64,000 bases of DNA from Microbispora corallina (GTDB lineage Bacteria > Actinomycetota > Actinomycetes > Streptosporangiales > Streptosporangiaceae): NCBI RefSeq assembly GCF_016863035.1, contig NZ_BOOC01000011.1, positions 1 through 64,000 of the forward strand, read 5' to 3'. A model generated the notes under the pieces. That model was given only the letters and a program-made list of their open reading frames with translations, made no database searches and had not been told where the DNA came from. Made by a program: the position numbers and the translations under genes. Below, piece by piece: positions 31,269 through 40,160 of this stretch. Numbering within the stretch: position 1 is the first letter of the stretch; every line of letters starts with the position of its first letter.

Positions 31269-31969
31269 TGTCGCCCCCGGTTCTTGATCTCCTGCTCGTC
31301 CTTGGCCGCCTGCTCCAGCAGGGCCCGCATCGCCCGTTCGGCCCCGTCGGCGTCCGCGGCGCGCACGGCGTCGAGCACGGCCCGGTGGGGAGGCAGGAAG
31401 TCGTCCTGGTGGCCTTCGCCGTGGACGAGCAGGTCGCGGGCCCGCAGCCCGACCTCGATGATGTACTCCATGCGGATCAGCAGCTCGTTGTGCGACGCCT
31501 CCAGCAACTGGCGGTGGAAGGCGAGGTCCGCCTCGACGATCTCCTTCGCGCCCGCGTCCGGACCGACCGCGTCGAGCGTGGCCGTGAGCCGCGCGACGTC
31601 CTCGTCCGTACGGCGGGCCGCGGCCAGCCGGGCGCCCGCCGGCTCGACGATGATCCGCACCTCGTAGAGGTCGTCGAGCATCCCCGACCCCGCCGGGTCC
31701 TCGAACTGCCAGCGCAGCAGGTCGGGATCGAGCAGGCTCCACTCGGAACGAGGCCGGACGAACGTGCCGCGCTTGGGCCGGGCGTCCACGAGTCCCTTGG
31801 CCGCGAGCACCTTGAGCGCCTCACGCACGACCGTCTTGCTGACGTCGTAGGTGATCTCCAGCGCGTCCAGGTCGAGGGTGGCGCCCGGCGCCTCCTGGCC
31901 CGTGATGATCCGCCTGCCGATCGCCTCGACGACCTGCCCGTGTACGCCGCGGCCCGGATAGACGCTCAA
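31265..31969 (-). CDS. GntR/FadR-type transcriptional regulator of the galactoside operon
   Basis: A 234-residue regulator with an N-terminal winged helix (QVVEAIGRRIITGQEAPGATLDLDALEITYDVSKTVVREALKVLAAKGLVDARPKRGTFV) and an all-helical FCD effector domain (about 90-225: VRIIVEPAGARLAAA, LAFHRQLLEASHNELL). In E. coli the related DgoR represses dgo genes and responds to galactonate. Here it lies within the operon between the SDR and dgoD genes. The start is TTG at 31969 with GAGGA upstream. The likely target is the inverted repeat at 38060-38074 before the first gene. Confidence 0.9.
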   Translation of the reverse strand: MSVYPGRGVHGQVVEAIGRRIITGQEAPGATLDLDALEITYDVSKTVVREALKVLAAKGLVDARPKRGTFVRPRSEWSLLDPDLLRWQFEDPAGSGMLDDLYEVRIIVEPAGARLAAARRTDEDVARLTATLDAVGPDAGAKEIVEADLAFHRQLLEASHNELLIRMEYIIEVGLRARDLLVHGEGHQDDFLPPHRAVLDAVRAADADGAERAMRALLEQAAKDEQEIKNRGRQ

Positions 31970-32000
31970 TTTCGCCGTCCTCGTGGTCGGGAATTTGTGA

Positions 32001-32747
32001 TCATGCGGAATCTTTCACCGCCGTCCACCCGCCGTCCACCAGCAGGCACGCCCCGGTGATGTAGGAGCTCTCCTCGGAGGCGAGGAAGGCGACCGCGGCG
32101 GCCACCTCCTCCGGCCGTCCGAGGCGCCCGGCTGCGGTGCCGGCCGCGCTGCGGCGGCGGTCCTCCTCGCCGATGCCGTCCCAGGCGGGCGTGAGGATCG
32201 GGCCGGGGAGCACGGCGTTGACGCGCACCCGGGGGCCGTACTCGACCGCGAGCTGGCGGCCGAGTGAGACGAGCCCGCCCTTGGCGGCGGCGTACGCCGG
32301 ATGCCCGGGCAGCCCCGCGAGGGCGTGGACGGAGGAGCTCAGCACGACCGAGCCCGCCCCCCGCTCGGGGAACCCGGCTTCCAGAAGGCCCATGCACGCG
32401 CGCACGGCGAGGTAGGCCGCCTTGAGGTTGACGGCGATCTGGCGGTCCCAGTCGTCCTCGGCGAGCTCGTGGGCCGGGGCCCGGACGACCACGCTGGCGT
32501 TGGAGTGCAGCACGTCGAGCCGGCCGAACTCCGCCCGGGCCAGAGCCTCGACGCGTTCCCACGTGGCGGCCGCGGACACGTCGCCGGTGACGCCCAGCGC
32601 CTCGCAGCGGCCGGTCGCCGGGTCCGTCACGTCGACCGCGATCACGTGCGCGCCCTCGGCCAGGAAGCGGTCGACGACCGCGGCCCCGATCCCGGACGCG
32701 GCGCCGGTCACCACGGCCACCCTGCCGGTCAGCGATTCCCGTCCCAT
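32001..32747 (-). CDS. SDR-family oxidoreductase (probable galactose dehydrogenase)
   Basis: A 248-residue classical SDR: cofactor motif TGAASGIGAA (about 15-24), VDVTDP suggesting NAD preference, HSNASV in place of NNAG, catalytic Ser in LSSSVHA, YxxxK as YAAAKGG, and the terminal ITGACLLVDGGWTAV. In this operon it is the only candidate for oxidising free galactose to galactono-lactone, the first step toward DgoD. It lies three bases after the GH36 stop. The substrate is inferred from pathway logic. Confidence 0.88.
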   Translation of the reverse strand: MGRESLTGRVAVVTGAASGIGAAVVDRFLAEGAHVIAVDVTDPATGRCEALGVTGDVSAAATWERVEALARAEFGRLDVLHSNASVVVRAPAHELAEDDWDRQIAVNLKAAYLAVRACMGLLEAGFPERGAGSVVLSSSVHALAGLPGHPAYAAAKGGLVSLGRQLAVEYGPRVRVNAVLPGPILTPAWDGIGEEDRRRSAAGTAAGRLGRPEEVAAAVAFLASEESSYITGACLLVDGGWTAVKDSA

Positions 32748-32750
32748 CCC

Positions 32751-34913
32751 CTACTCCCTGTCCAGCACGATGACGGCCGCGTCGGCGGCGTCGTCCGGCA
32801 GCGGGACCAGGCCGGCCGCCGCCAGGGCCGCCCCGCCGTGTCGCCCGCCGTCTCGTCTGCCCTGTCCACCGCCGTGTCCACCGCTGTGTGCACCGCCGTC
32901 GTCCCTTCGCCGGTACGCCGCCGCGGGGTCCACGCCGCGGAGCCGGACGCGGACGGGGCGCCCGGTGTGGGTGCCCGACCCGCGGGCCGGTCCTGTGCGC
33001 CAGGCCAGCAGGACCACGGTGTCCTCCAGCGCGTACTCGACCGCGTACACCGGCAGGGACGGGTCGCCGTGCCGGTGGACCTCGCCGTCCCGGATGACGT
33101 GCCTGATCGACCTGTACAGGGCGACCCACCGGGCGGCCTCGGCCCGCTCCGCCTCCCCCCACGCCCCGATGTCGGCGCCGATGCCGAGGGCGCCGGACAT
33201 CGCCACGGCGAACCGGAAGGCGAGGCTCCGCGGCGCGGTGTCGAACAGGCCGGGGTCGTCGGTCACCCACGAGCTCATCAGGTGGGGCGCGTAGCCGTGC
33301 AGGAAGCCGTCCTGGACGGCGAGGCGGTCGAGCGGGCCGGTGTTGTCGCTCGGCCACAGCACGTCGCAACGGGCCGCGGTGGCCAGGTCGACCCGTCCGC
33401 CGCCCGCCGCGCAGCCCTCGACGACCACGTGCGGGTGGTCGCGGCGGAGCCGCTCCAGGATCCGGTGGAAGTTCGCGACGTGCCGCCCGTCGCGGTCGGG
33501 CCCCGGCCCGCGTTCGGTCATCGGGCGGTTCATGTCCCACTTCAGGTAGGTGATGTCGTAGCGCCGGAGCAGGCCGTCGACGGTCTCCCACACCCAGGCG
33601 GCGGCGTCGTCGCGGCCGAGGTCGAGCACGTACTGGTTGCGGATCGTCGTCATCGGCCGCCCCGGGATCCGGTAGACCCAGTCCGGGTGCTCCGCGAACA
33701 GGCGCGACCGGGGACTCACGCCCTCCGGCTCGATCCACAGGCCGAACCCGAGACCGAGCGCCCGCACCCCGGCGACGAACTCGGCGAACCCGCCGGGGAA
33801 CTTCGCCGGGTCCGGCTCCCAGTCGCCGAGCCCCCCGCGGTCGTCGTCCCGGCCGGTGAACCATCCGTCGTCCACCACGAACGTCTCGACCCCGATGGCG
33901 GCGGCGGTCCTCGCCAGCTCCAGCTGCCGATCGGCCCGTACGTCGAACCCGGTGGCGAACCACGAGTTGTAGACGACGGGCGGGGTGACAGGACGGCGGA
34001 GCGTCCGCTGATAGGCGTGCCAGGCCCGGGCGACGCCCTGCAGGCCGTCCCCGCTGTACAGCCCGCACGCGGGAGGCGTGGCGAGCGTCTCGCCGGGGGC
34101 CAGCACGATCGCCGCCTCGTTCGGCAGCCGGCCGAGGCCGACCCTGGTCGTCCCGGCGGCCGCGTCGGCGTCCACGTCGATCGTCCACGACCCGCTCCAG
34201 GCCAGCGCGGCGCTCCAGGTCGGTCCGTCGGGCTCGGCGAGGGGCTGCACGGCGACCCAGGGGGAGTGCGACAGCCCGGTCAGGCCGAGGCGGCTCTCCA
34301 GCGTGAACCGGCCGTGGCGCAGCTCGACCCGGCCGGCCTGGAACTCCTGGGCCCAGCGTCCGTGCAGGTGGTGCACCAGGGCGCCGCCGGGGGTCGGGAC
34401 CGTGAAGCCGGCCGACCGGACGCGCTCCAGCCGGAGCGGGGTGTCGCCCTGGTTGCCGATCTCGGCCCACCGCTCGACGACGTCGTGGCCGGGATGGACG
34501 CGGTAGCAGAGGGTGGCGGTGAGCCGCTGCAGGTCGTCGGCGAAGTGGACGCGCAGCTCGGTCCCGCCGTCCTTGTCCGTCAGCTCGTCGCCCGTGTGCT
34601 GCCAGACCGTTCCGCGCAGGCCCTCCCCGCCGGGGGCGGGCCGTTCGGCGACCAGGTCGAGCTGCGCGAAGTGCCGCACGCCCAGCGGCGCGTACTCGCA
34701 GGCCGCGGCGTCCGCGGGCGTCGAGTACGGCGTGGGCCCGGCGTACTCCAGAGGGCCGGGGACCGGGGGGTCGTCGAGGGCCGGGCCCCAGTAGGCGAGC
34801 TCGGCCCAGCCGCCGCCCGGTGCCAGGCGCACCTGGTAGACGGTCGTGGCGGTGCGCAGCGTCCACCGGGTGCCCGCGGCCGGCCCGGCCGGGCCGGTCG
34901 TCGTGTCGGTCAT
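32751..34913 (-). CDS. GH36 alpha-galactosidase (intracellular)
   Basis: A 720-residue GH36 enzyme without signal peptide. The nucleophile is Asp460 in YLKWDMNRP and the acid/base Asp523 in PSDNTGPLDR; other landmarks are VVDDGWFTGRDDDRGGLGDWEPDP, LGFGLWIEPEGVSPRSRL and SWVTDDPGL. It should hydrolyse imported melibiose/raffinose-type oligosaccharides in the cytoplasm. The C-terminal beta-domain contains a Gly/His/Arg/Asp-rich low-complexity insertion of about 27 residues (near 670-696) that other family members would not need. ATG 34913 overlaps the permease stop by four bases. Confidence 0.95.
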   Translation of the reverse strand: MTDTTTGPAGPAAGTRWTLRTATTVYQVRLAPGGGWAELAYWGPALDDPPVPGPLEYAGPTPYSTPADAAACEYAPLGVRHFAQLDLVAERPAPGGEGLRGTVWQHTGDELTDKDGGTELRVHFADDLQRLTATLCYRVHPGHDVVERWAEIGNQGDTPLRLERVRSAGFTVPTPGGALVHHLHGRWAQEFQAGRVELRHGRFTLESRLGLTGLSHSPWVAVQPLAEPDGPTWSAALAWSGSWTIDVDADAAAGTTRVGLGRLPNEAAIVLAPGETLATPPACGLYSGDGLQGVARAWHAYQRTLRRPVTPPVVYNSWFATGFDVRADRQLELARTAAAIGVETFVVDDGWFTGRDDDRGGLGDWEPDPAKFPGGFAEFVAGVRALGLGFGLWIEPEGVSPRSRLFAEHPDWVYRIPGRPMTTIRNQYVLDLGRDDAAAWVWETVDGLLRRYDITYLKWDMNRPMTERGPGPDRDGRHVANFHRILERLRRDHPHVVVEGCAAGGGRVDLATAARCDVLWPSDNTGPLDRLAVQDGFLHGYAPHLMSSWVTDDPGLFDTAPRSLAFRFAVAMSGALGIGADIGAWGEAERAEAARWVALYRSIRHVIRDGEVHRHGDPSLPVYAVEYALEDTVVLLAWRTGPARGSGTHTGRPVRVRLRGVDPAAAYRRRDDGGAHSGGHGGGQGRRDGGRHGGAALAAAGLVPLPDDAADAAVIVLDRE

Positions 34914-35740
34914 CGGGAGGATCCGATCAGCAGGCCGGAGATGAAGTAGCGCTGGAAGCGCAGGAACACGACCACCGTCGGGACGGCCGCGACGACCGTG
35001 GCGGCGGCGATGACGTTCCACGAGGAGAAGTACTGCCCCTGCATGCCGAGGATGGCCGGGGTCACCGGCAGCTTGGTCTCGTCGCGCAGGAGCGTGATGG
35101 CCCACAGCAGGTCGTTGAACGTCCACGTGAAGGCGAGCGACCCCAGGGCGGCCATCGCCGGCTTGGTCAGCGGGAGCACGATGCGCAGGTAGACGCCGGC
35201 GGCGGAGGCGCCGTCGATCCTGGCGGCCTGGGTGACCTCCTGCGGGATGCCCCGCATGAAGCCGTGCAGCACGAACGTGTAGAAGCCGAGCCCGACCGCG
35301 GTCAGCACCACGATCATGCCGATGCGGCTGTCGAACACGCCGAACCGCTCGGTCAGCTTCAGCACCGGGATCAGCAGCAACTGGGCGGGCAGCAGGTTGC
35401 CGGCCAGCATGAGCAGCAGCAGCGTCCTGCGGAACGGGATGCGGTACCTGGCCAGGCCGTACGCCGCCATCGAGGCGAGGACGAGCGTCGCGACGACGAC
35501 GGGAACCGTGATGAGCAGGCTGTTGCCGACCGCCCGCAGCTCACCGTTGGCGAGGGCCTGCCCGTACGGCTCGAGGGTGAGGCCCGCGGGCAGGCTCGCC
35601 AGCCCCTTCGCGGCGAGGTCGTCGAACGTGCGCAGCGAGGTGACCAGGACCAGCGCGAGCGGGAGCAGCCACAGCGCGGCCAGCAGGCCCATCCCGCCGT
35701 GGAACAGCCAGGGCCTGAGCCGGGCGTTCGCGGTTCTCAT
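34910..35740 (-). CDS. carbohydrate ABC transporter permease (MalG type)
   Basis: The 276 residues have six predicted membrane segments and the EAA loop EVTQAARIDGASAAGVYLRIVLPLTKP (about 177-203), which docks the ATPase. It is the second of two permeases of a CUT1 sugar importer. ATG 35740 overlaps the first permease stop (ATGA). No ATPase gene is present, as is usual in actinobacteria where one MsiK-type ATPase energises many sugar importers. The substrate is probably an alpha-galactoside. Confidence 0.93.
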   Translation of the reverse strand: MRTANARLRPWLFHGGMGLLAALWLLPLALVLVTSLRTFDDLAAKGLASLPAGLTLEPYGQALANGELRAVGNSLLITVPVVVATLVLASMAAYGLARYRIPFRRTLLLLMLAGNLLPAQLLLIPVLKLTERFGVFDSRIGMIVVLTAVGLGFYTFVLHGFMRGIPQEVTQAARIDGASAAGVYLRIVLPLTKPAMAALGSLAFTWTFNDLLWAITLLRDETKLPVTPAILGMQGQYFSSWNVIAAATVVAAVPTVVVFLRFQRYFISGLLIGSSR

Positions 35741-36678
35741 GCGGCCTCCTCATCGCGCAGGCTCCGGACCAGGTAGACGACGATGGTGGCCACGGTCAGC
35801 AGGAAGATCACGACGGCGAGGGCCGAGCCGTAGCCGAGCTGGGAGCCCAGCACCCCGGTGGAGAACTGATAGGTGCTCAGCAGCTCCGAGGAGTGGTACG
35901 GCCCGCCCTTCGTCAGCGCCCAGACGATGTCGAACGAGCGCAGGGCGTCGATCACGGTCACCGCGAGGACGACCGTGCTGACCGGGCGCAGCTGCGGGAG
36001 CGTGATGTGCCGGAACCGCGCGAGCGCGCCCGCGCCGTCGGTCTTGGCCGCCTCGTGCAGCAGCGGGTCCACCGTCTTCAGCCCGGCCAGGAACAGCACC
36101 ATGATGTAGCCCACCTGGCGCCACAGCGCGGGCACGATGAGGGCGTACAGGGCCGTGTCCGGGTCGCCGAGCCAGATCCGCGCCTGGTCCTTCAGCCCGA
36201 CCGCGGTGAGCAGGCCGTTGACCACGCCGTCCGGCTGGTAGATCATCCGCCAGACCAGCGCGGAGACCACCATGGAGAACACCACCGGCAGGAAGAACAC
36301 GGCCCGGTAGATCCCGATCCCCCGTCGCGGCCGGTCGAGCAGCAGCGCCAGTCCCAGCCCGCCCAGCACCGACAGCCCGCCGAACAGCACCAGCCAGACG
36401 ACGGTGTTGCGGAGCGCCGTCCGGAACGTCTCGTCGGACCACATCCGGGTGTAGTTGCCGAGCCCGACGAACACCGGCGGCGAGATGCCGTCCCAGCGGG
36501 TCAGGGAGATGTAGACGCTGTTCAGCGCCGGCCAGAAGGTCCAGAACATCTCGACGGCGAACGGCACGAGCACGAACGCGAGGAGGACGGCCGCCTCACG
36601 CGACCCCCTCCGGCCGCCCCGGGACGGGGCGCCGGTGCCGCGGGAGCCGCGTGAGACGGCCTCGGGGAGGGCGGTCAT
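35737..36678 (-). CDS. carbohydrate ABC transporter permease (MalF/UgpA type)
   Basis: A 313-residue membrane protein with a charged N-terminus, the WPALNSVYISLTRWDG segment common to UgpA-type permeases, and an EAA loop HEAAKTDGAGALARFRHITLPQLRP (about 210-234). With the MalG-type partner it forms the membrane channel of the importer. It lies just after the solute-binding gene (stop 36681) and overlaps its partner by four bases. Confidence 0.93.
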   Translation of the reverse strand: MTALPEAVSRGSRGTGAPSRGGRRGSREAAVLLAFVLVPFAVEMFWTFWPALNSVYISLTRWDGISPPVFVGLGNYTRMWSDETFRTALRNTVVWLVLFGGLSVLGGLGLALLLDRPRRGIGIYRAVFFLPVVFSMVVSALVWRMIYQPDGVVNGLLTAVGLKDQARIWLGDPDTALYALIVPALWRQVGYIMVLFLAGLKTVDPLLHEAAKTDGAGALARFRHITLPQLRPVSTVVLAVTVIDALRSFDIVWALTKGGPYHSSELLSTYQFSTGVLGSQLGYGSALAVVIFLLTVATIVVYLVRSLRDEEAA

Positions 36679-36680
36679 GG

Positions 36681-37973
36681 TCAGTTACCGCGCGCCTTGG
36701 CGGAGTCGTCCTGCCACTGGGCGAGGATGCCGGCGGCGTCCCCGGGCTTGTCGATGAACTTCACCAGGGCCGTCGTGAGCGCGTTGAGCTGGTCGTCGTT
36801 GGAGTCGCGGTTGAAGAACTGCGTCACGTCGGCCGCGGCCGCCACCATCGCCCGGCCCTTCTCCAGCAACGGCGTGGAGTAGGGGGACTTCGCCTGGCTG
36901 TTGGCCGGGATGACCGTGTTCTGCGAGATCTTCAGGTAGAGCTCCTGCGCCGCCGGCGTCGCCGCGTACTTCAGGAACGCCAGCGCGCCGTCAGGGTCGG
37001 CGCTGCGGGCGCTCGCGATGAACCCGTCCAGCGGCGCCTCCTCGGCCACCGGGACGGCCGGGTCGACGATGGGGAACTGGAAGAAGCTGATGTCGGCCTT
37101 CACGTCGTCCGGCATCGAGTCGGCGAGGAAGGGGCCGCACAGGAACATCGCGTCCTTGCCCTGCTGCCACTTCGCCGAGCCCTCCTGGAAGGACAGGCCC
37201 TTGCCCGCCGGGTCGAGGTACGGCAGCACCTCCCGCCAGACGTCCAGGACCTTGGCCACCCGGGGATCGGTGTAGCTCTCCTGGCCGGCCAGCAGGGCGC
37301 GGTGGAAGGTCGCGCCGTTGATCCGGAGGTTGAGGTAGTCGAACCACGACGCGGTGAGCCACGCGGCGTCGGCCAGCGGCAGGGCGAGCGGGCTGACGCC
37401 CTTGCCCTGCAGCGTCTTGCAGAGGGCGACGAACTCGTCCCAGGTCTTCGGCTCGGACACGCCCCACTTCTCGAACTGGGACGTCCGGTAGAACATGCCC
37501 CACCAGTAGTAGTTGGTCGGGATGAAGATCTTCTTGCCCGAGGCGTCCGCGGACAGCTTCGCGAACTGGTCGCTGTATCCCTGCGCGGGGAACGCGGAGG
37601 TCGCGTCGAGCAGGAGCCCCTGCTTGGCGAAGTTGCTCGCGATCTCCCCGGCGAACCAGGTCAGCACGTCGGGCGGCGTCGAGAGCGTGAGGTCGGCGCG
37701 GATCTGCTGCTGGAAGGCCGCCGCCTCCATCGTGTTCAGCGTCGGCTTGTACTGCGGGTTGGCCTTCACGAACTCGTCGAGCAGCGCCTGCATCGCCTTG
37801 CGGCTCTTGTCGCTGGTCTCGCGGGACTTCAGCAGCAGGGCCTTCGACGAGCCCGATCCGGTGGCGGCCGGTGCGGCCGGGGTGCTCGTCGCGCACGCGC
37901 TCAGCGCCGACGCGAGGCCGAGCGCTCCGACGCCGGACAGGAAGCCGCGGCGGCTCACAGTGGGGTGATTCAA
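36681..37973 (-). CDS. sugar ABC transporter solute-binding lipoprotein
   Basis: A 430-residue extracellular binding protein with a twin-arginine and lipobox leader (SRRGFLSGVGALGLASALSACAT; lipid-modified Cys about 28). The body fits the family 1 extracellular sugar-binding fold (LLDEFVKANPQYKPTLNTMEAAAFQQQIRADL, WWGMFYRTSQFEKWGV, DAMFLCGPFLAD). It is the first gene of the galactoside operon. The start is taken as TTG 37973 because GGAGG ends six bases before it; GTG at 37958 also works but lacks a site. Confidence 0.93.
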   Translation of the reverse strand: MNHPTVSRRGFLSGVGALGLASALSACATSTPAAPAATGSGSSKALLLKSRETSDKSRKAMQALLDEFVKANPQYKPTLNTMEAAAFQQQIRADLTLSTPPDVLTWFAGEIASNFAKQGLLLDATSAFPAQGYSDQFAKLSADASGKKIFIPTNYYWWGMFYRTSQFEKWGVSEPKTWDEFVALCKTLQGKGVSPLALPLADAAWLTASWFDYLNLRINGATFHRALLAGQESYTDPRVAKVLDVWREVLPYLDPAGKGLSFQEGSAKWQQGKDAMFLCGPFLADSMPDDVKADISFFQFPIVDPAVPVAEEAPLDGFIASARSADPDGALAFLKYAATPAAQELYLKISQNTVIPANSQAKSPYSTPLLEKGRAMVAAAADVTQFFNRDSNDDQLNALTTALVKFIDKPGDAAGILAQWQDDSAKARGN

Positions 37974-38050
37974 GGGTGGCCTCCGGTGGGACCAGGGGGT
38001 AAGGGGCGGCCAAGCCGAAGCACACCCTCGCACCCCCGGCCGCGCGTCGT

Positions 38051-38080
38051 CAATAACTATTCATAAGAAATGAAAATTGA
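38051..38080 (-). promoter_or_regulatory. AT-rich promoter/operator of the galactoside operon
   Basis: A 30-base AT-rich patch in otherwise very GC-rich DNA lies 78-107 bases upstream of the binding-protein start. It includes TTCAT-N5-ATGAA (38060-38074), an inverted repeat of the size bound by FadR-type GntR regulators. The rest of the 272-base gap up to 38246 shows nothing else clear. Confidence 0.5.
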
Positions 38081-38245
38081 GCCCTCAGGAGTGTGGGGGG
38101 CCAGGCCGAGGCGCCGGGGGGTGGCAGGGAGAGCGGGAAATGGGAGAAGGTCGGGTGTGGCCGCACAGACCCACCAGGAGCGCGGGCCCGCCTCGCCGGC
38201 CTGCTGCCGTGCCGTGCCGTACCGACCCGACGAGGAGTTCCCCGC

Positions 38246-39943
38246 GTGACCAGCACCACCGTCTTCCGTGACGCCCGCGACCTGCTGCTCGGCCTGTACG
38301 GCGACTACGACCGGGCGCTCGCCTCGTTCTCCTGGCCGTCCTTCGGGGAGTCGTTCAACTGGGCCACCGACTGGTTCGACGCCATCGCCCGGGGCAACGA
38401 CCGCACCGCTCTGTGGATCGTGGAGGAGGACGGCTCCGAGCGCCGGTACTCGTTCGACGAGATGGCCCGCCGCTCGGACCAGGTGGCCACCTGGCTGGAG
38501 TCGAACGGCGTCGGCAAGGGCGACCACGTGCTGATGATGCTCGGCAACCAGGTCGAGCTGTGGGAGTCGATGCTGGCCGTGATGAAGCTCGGCGCGGTCA
38601 TCATGCCCGCGACCACGGCGCTCGGCGGCGCCGACCTCGCCGACCGCGTCGTGCGGGGCGGGGCCCGGCACGTGATCGCCAACGCCGCCGACACCGCCAA
38701 GTTCGCGGCCATCGAGGGCGACTACGGCCGCGTCTGCGTGGGCGGCGCGGCCGGCGGCTGGCTGCGGTACGCCGACGCCTACGAGGTGGCCGGGCCGCGG
38801 AGCTTCGAGGCCCGCACGCGGCCCGGCGACCCGCTGCTCCTCTACTTCACCTCGGGCACGACCAGCCGGCCCAAGCTCGTGGGCCACACGCAGGTGTCCT
38901 ATCCGGTGGGCCACCTGACCACCATGTACTTCATCGGGCTGCGCCCCGGCGACGTGCACCTCAACATCAGCTCGCCCGGCTGGGCCAAGCACGCCTGGAG
39001 CTGCTTCTTCGCGCCGTGGAACGCCGAGGCCACGGTGTTCGTGTACAACTACTCCCGCTTCGACGCCGCCGCCCTGCTGGGCCGGATGCGGCAGGCCGGG
39101 ATCACCACGTTCTGCGCTCCGCCGACCGTGTGGCGCATGCTGATCCAGGCCGACCTGTCCGGCGGGCCGGGGACGCTGCGCGAGGCCGTCGCCGCGGGCG
39201 AGCCGCTGAACCCCGAGGTGATCGCGCGGGTCCAGGAGGCCTGGGGGCTGACCGTCCGCGACGGCTACGGCCAGACGGAGACGACCGCTCTGGTGGCCAA
39301 CACGCCGGGCGCGCCGCTCACGCCCGGCTCGATGGGCCGTCCGCTGCCCGGCGTGCCCGTCGTGATCGTCGACCCGGTGACCGGACGCCGCGGCGACGAG
39401 GGGGAGATCTGCCTCGACCTCGCCGCGCGGCCGGCCAACCTCATGACGGGCTACCTCGGCGACCCGGCGCGGCACGAGGAGGTCATGGCGGACGGGCTGT
39501 ACCACACCGGCGACGTGGCGGTCCGGGACGCCGACGGCCACATCACGTTCGTCGGGCGGACCGACGACGTGTTCAAGGCGTCCGACTACAAGATCTCGCC
39601 GTTCGAGCTGGAGAGCGTGCTCATCGAGCACCCGGCCGTGGCCGAGGCGGCCGTCGTGCCGGCCCCCGACCCGATCCGCCTCGCCGTCCCCAAGGCGTAC
39701 GTGGTGCTGGCGGCGGGCTGGGAGCCCGGACGGGAGACGGCGGCGGCGATCCTGCGGCACGCGAGGGAGAACCTCGCGCCCTACCAGCGGGTACGCCGGA
39801 TCGAGTTCGCCGACCTGCCCAAGACGATCTCCGGCAAGATTCGCCGGGTGGAGCTGCGGGCCCGCGAGAACGACGTGGCCGGCGCGGGCGGCTCGCCCGA
39901 GGGGGAGTGGCGCGACGACCAGTTCCCCGAGCTGCGCGGCTGA
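38246..39943 (+). CDS. AMP-forming acyl-CoA synthetase
   Basis: A 565-residue adenylate-forming enzyme. The P-loop is YFTSGTTSRPKLV, followed by the DGYGQTETT motif, the YHTGDVAVRDADGHITFVGRTDD hinge region and the C-terminal KTISGKIRRVELR with the catalytic lysine. The overall pattern (PGWAKHAWSCFFAPWN, AAGEPLNPEV) is that of medium-chain/acetyl-type ACS proteins. It activates a carboxylic acid to its CoA thioester. GTG 38246 follows GAGGAG. It may serve fatty or steroid side-chain acids, given the acyl-CoA dehydrogenases 5 kb on, but specificity is not visible. Confidence 0.92.
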   Translation: MTSTTVFRDARDLLLGLYGDYDRALASFSWPSFGESFNWATDWFDAIARGNDRTALWIVEEDGSERRYSFDEMARRSDQVATWLESNGVGKGDHVLMMLGNQVELWESMLAVMKLGAVIMPATTALGGADLADRVVRGGARHVIANAADTAKFAAIEGDYGRVCVGGAAGGWLRYADAYEVAGPRSFEARTRPGDPLLLYFTSGTTSRPKLVGHTQVSYPVGHLTTMYFIGLRPGDVHLNISSPGWAKHAWSCFFAPWNAEATVFVYNYSRFDAAALLGRMRQAGITTFCAPPTVWRMLIQADLSGGPGTLREAVAAGEPLNPEVIARVQEAWGLTVRDGYGQTETTALVANTPGAPLTPGSMGRPLPGVPVVIVDPVTGRRGDEGEICLDLAARPANLMTGYLGDPARHEEVMADGLYHTGDVAVRDADGHITFVGRTDDVFKASDYKISPFELESVLIEHPAVAEAAVVPAPDPIRLAVPKAYVVLAAGWEPGRETAAAILRHARENLAPYQRVRRIEFADLPKTISGKIRRVELRARENDVAGAGGSPEGEWRDDQFPELRG

Positions 39944-39968
39944 CCCGCCCGGCTGACCCGCCCGGCCC

Positions 39969-40076
39969 GACCCGCGAATGAGCCCGACCCGCGAATGAGC
40001 CCGGCCCGCGAATGAGCCCTGCCCGCGAAACAGCCCTGCCCGCGAAACAGCCCTGCCCGCGAAACAGCCCTGCCCG
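39969..40076. repeat. 17-bp intergenic minisatellite, six full units
   Basis: Units begin at 39969, 39986, 40003, 40020, 40037 and 40054. The first three read (GA/GG)CCCGCGAATGAGCCC and the last three TGCCCGCGAAACAGCCC, followed by a six-base partial unit. The array fills the gap between the acyl-CoA synthetase stop and the DyP promoter region. Units within each subtype are identical or nearly so, meaning recent expansion. Confidence 0.93.
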
Positions 40077-40160
40077 GCCGTGGGCGACCCCGCCGCGGAC
40101 CCGTGGTCGCGGCCTGACAGGCTTGTCCTCCAGGGCGCGATCGCGGGGGAGGACGTGACG

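Noticed and set aside
39969-40076. Possible CRISPR array or transposon end between acs and DyP
   Set aside because: Units of 17 bp have no spacers, no inverted ends and no transposase nearby; it is a simple minisatellite.
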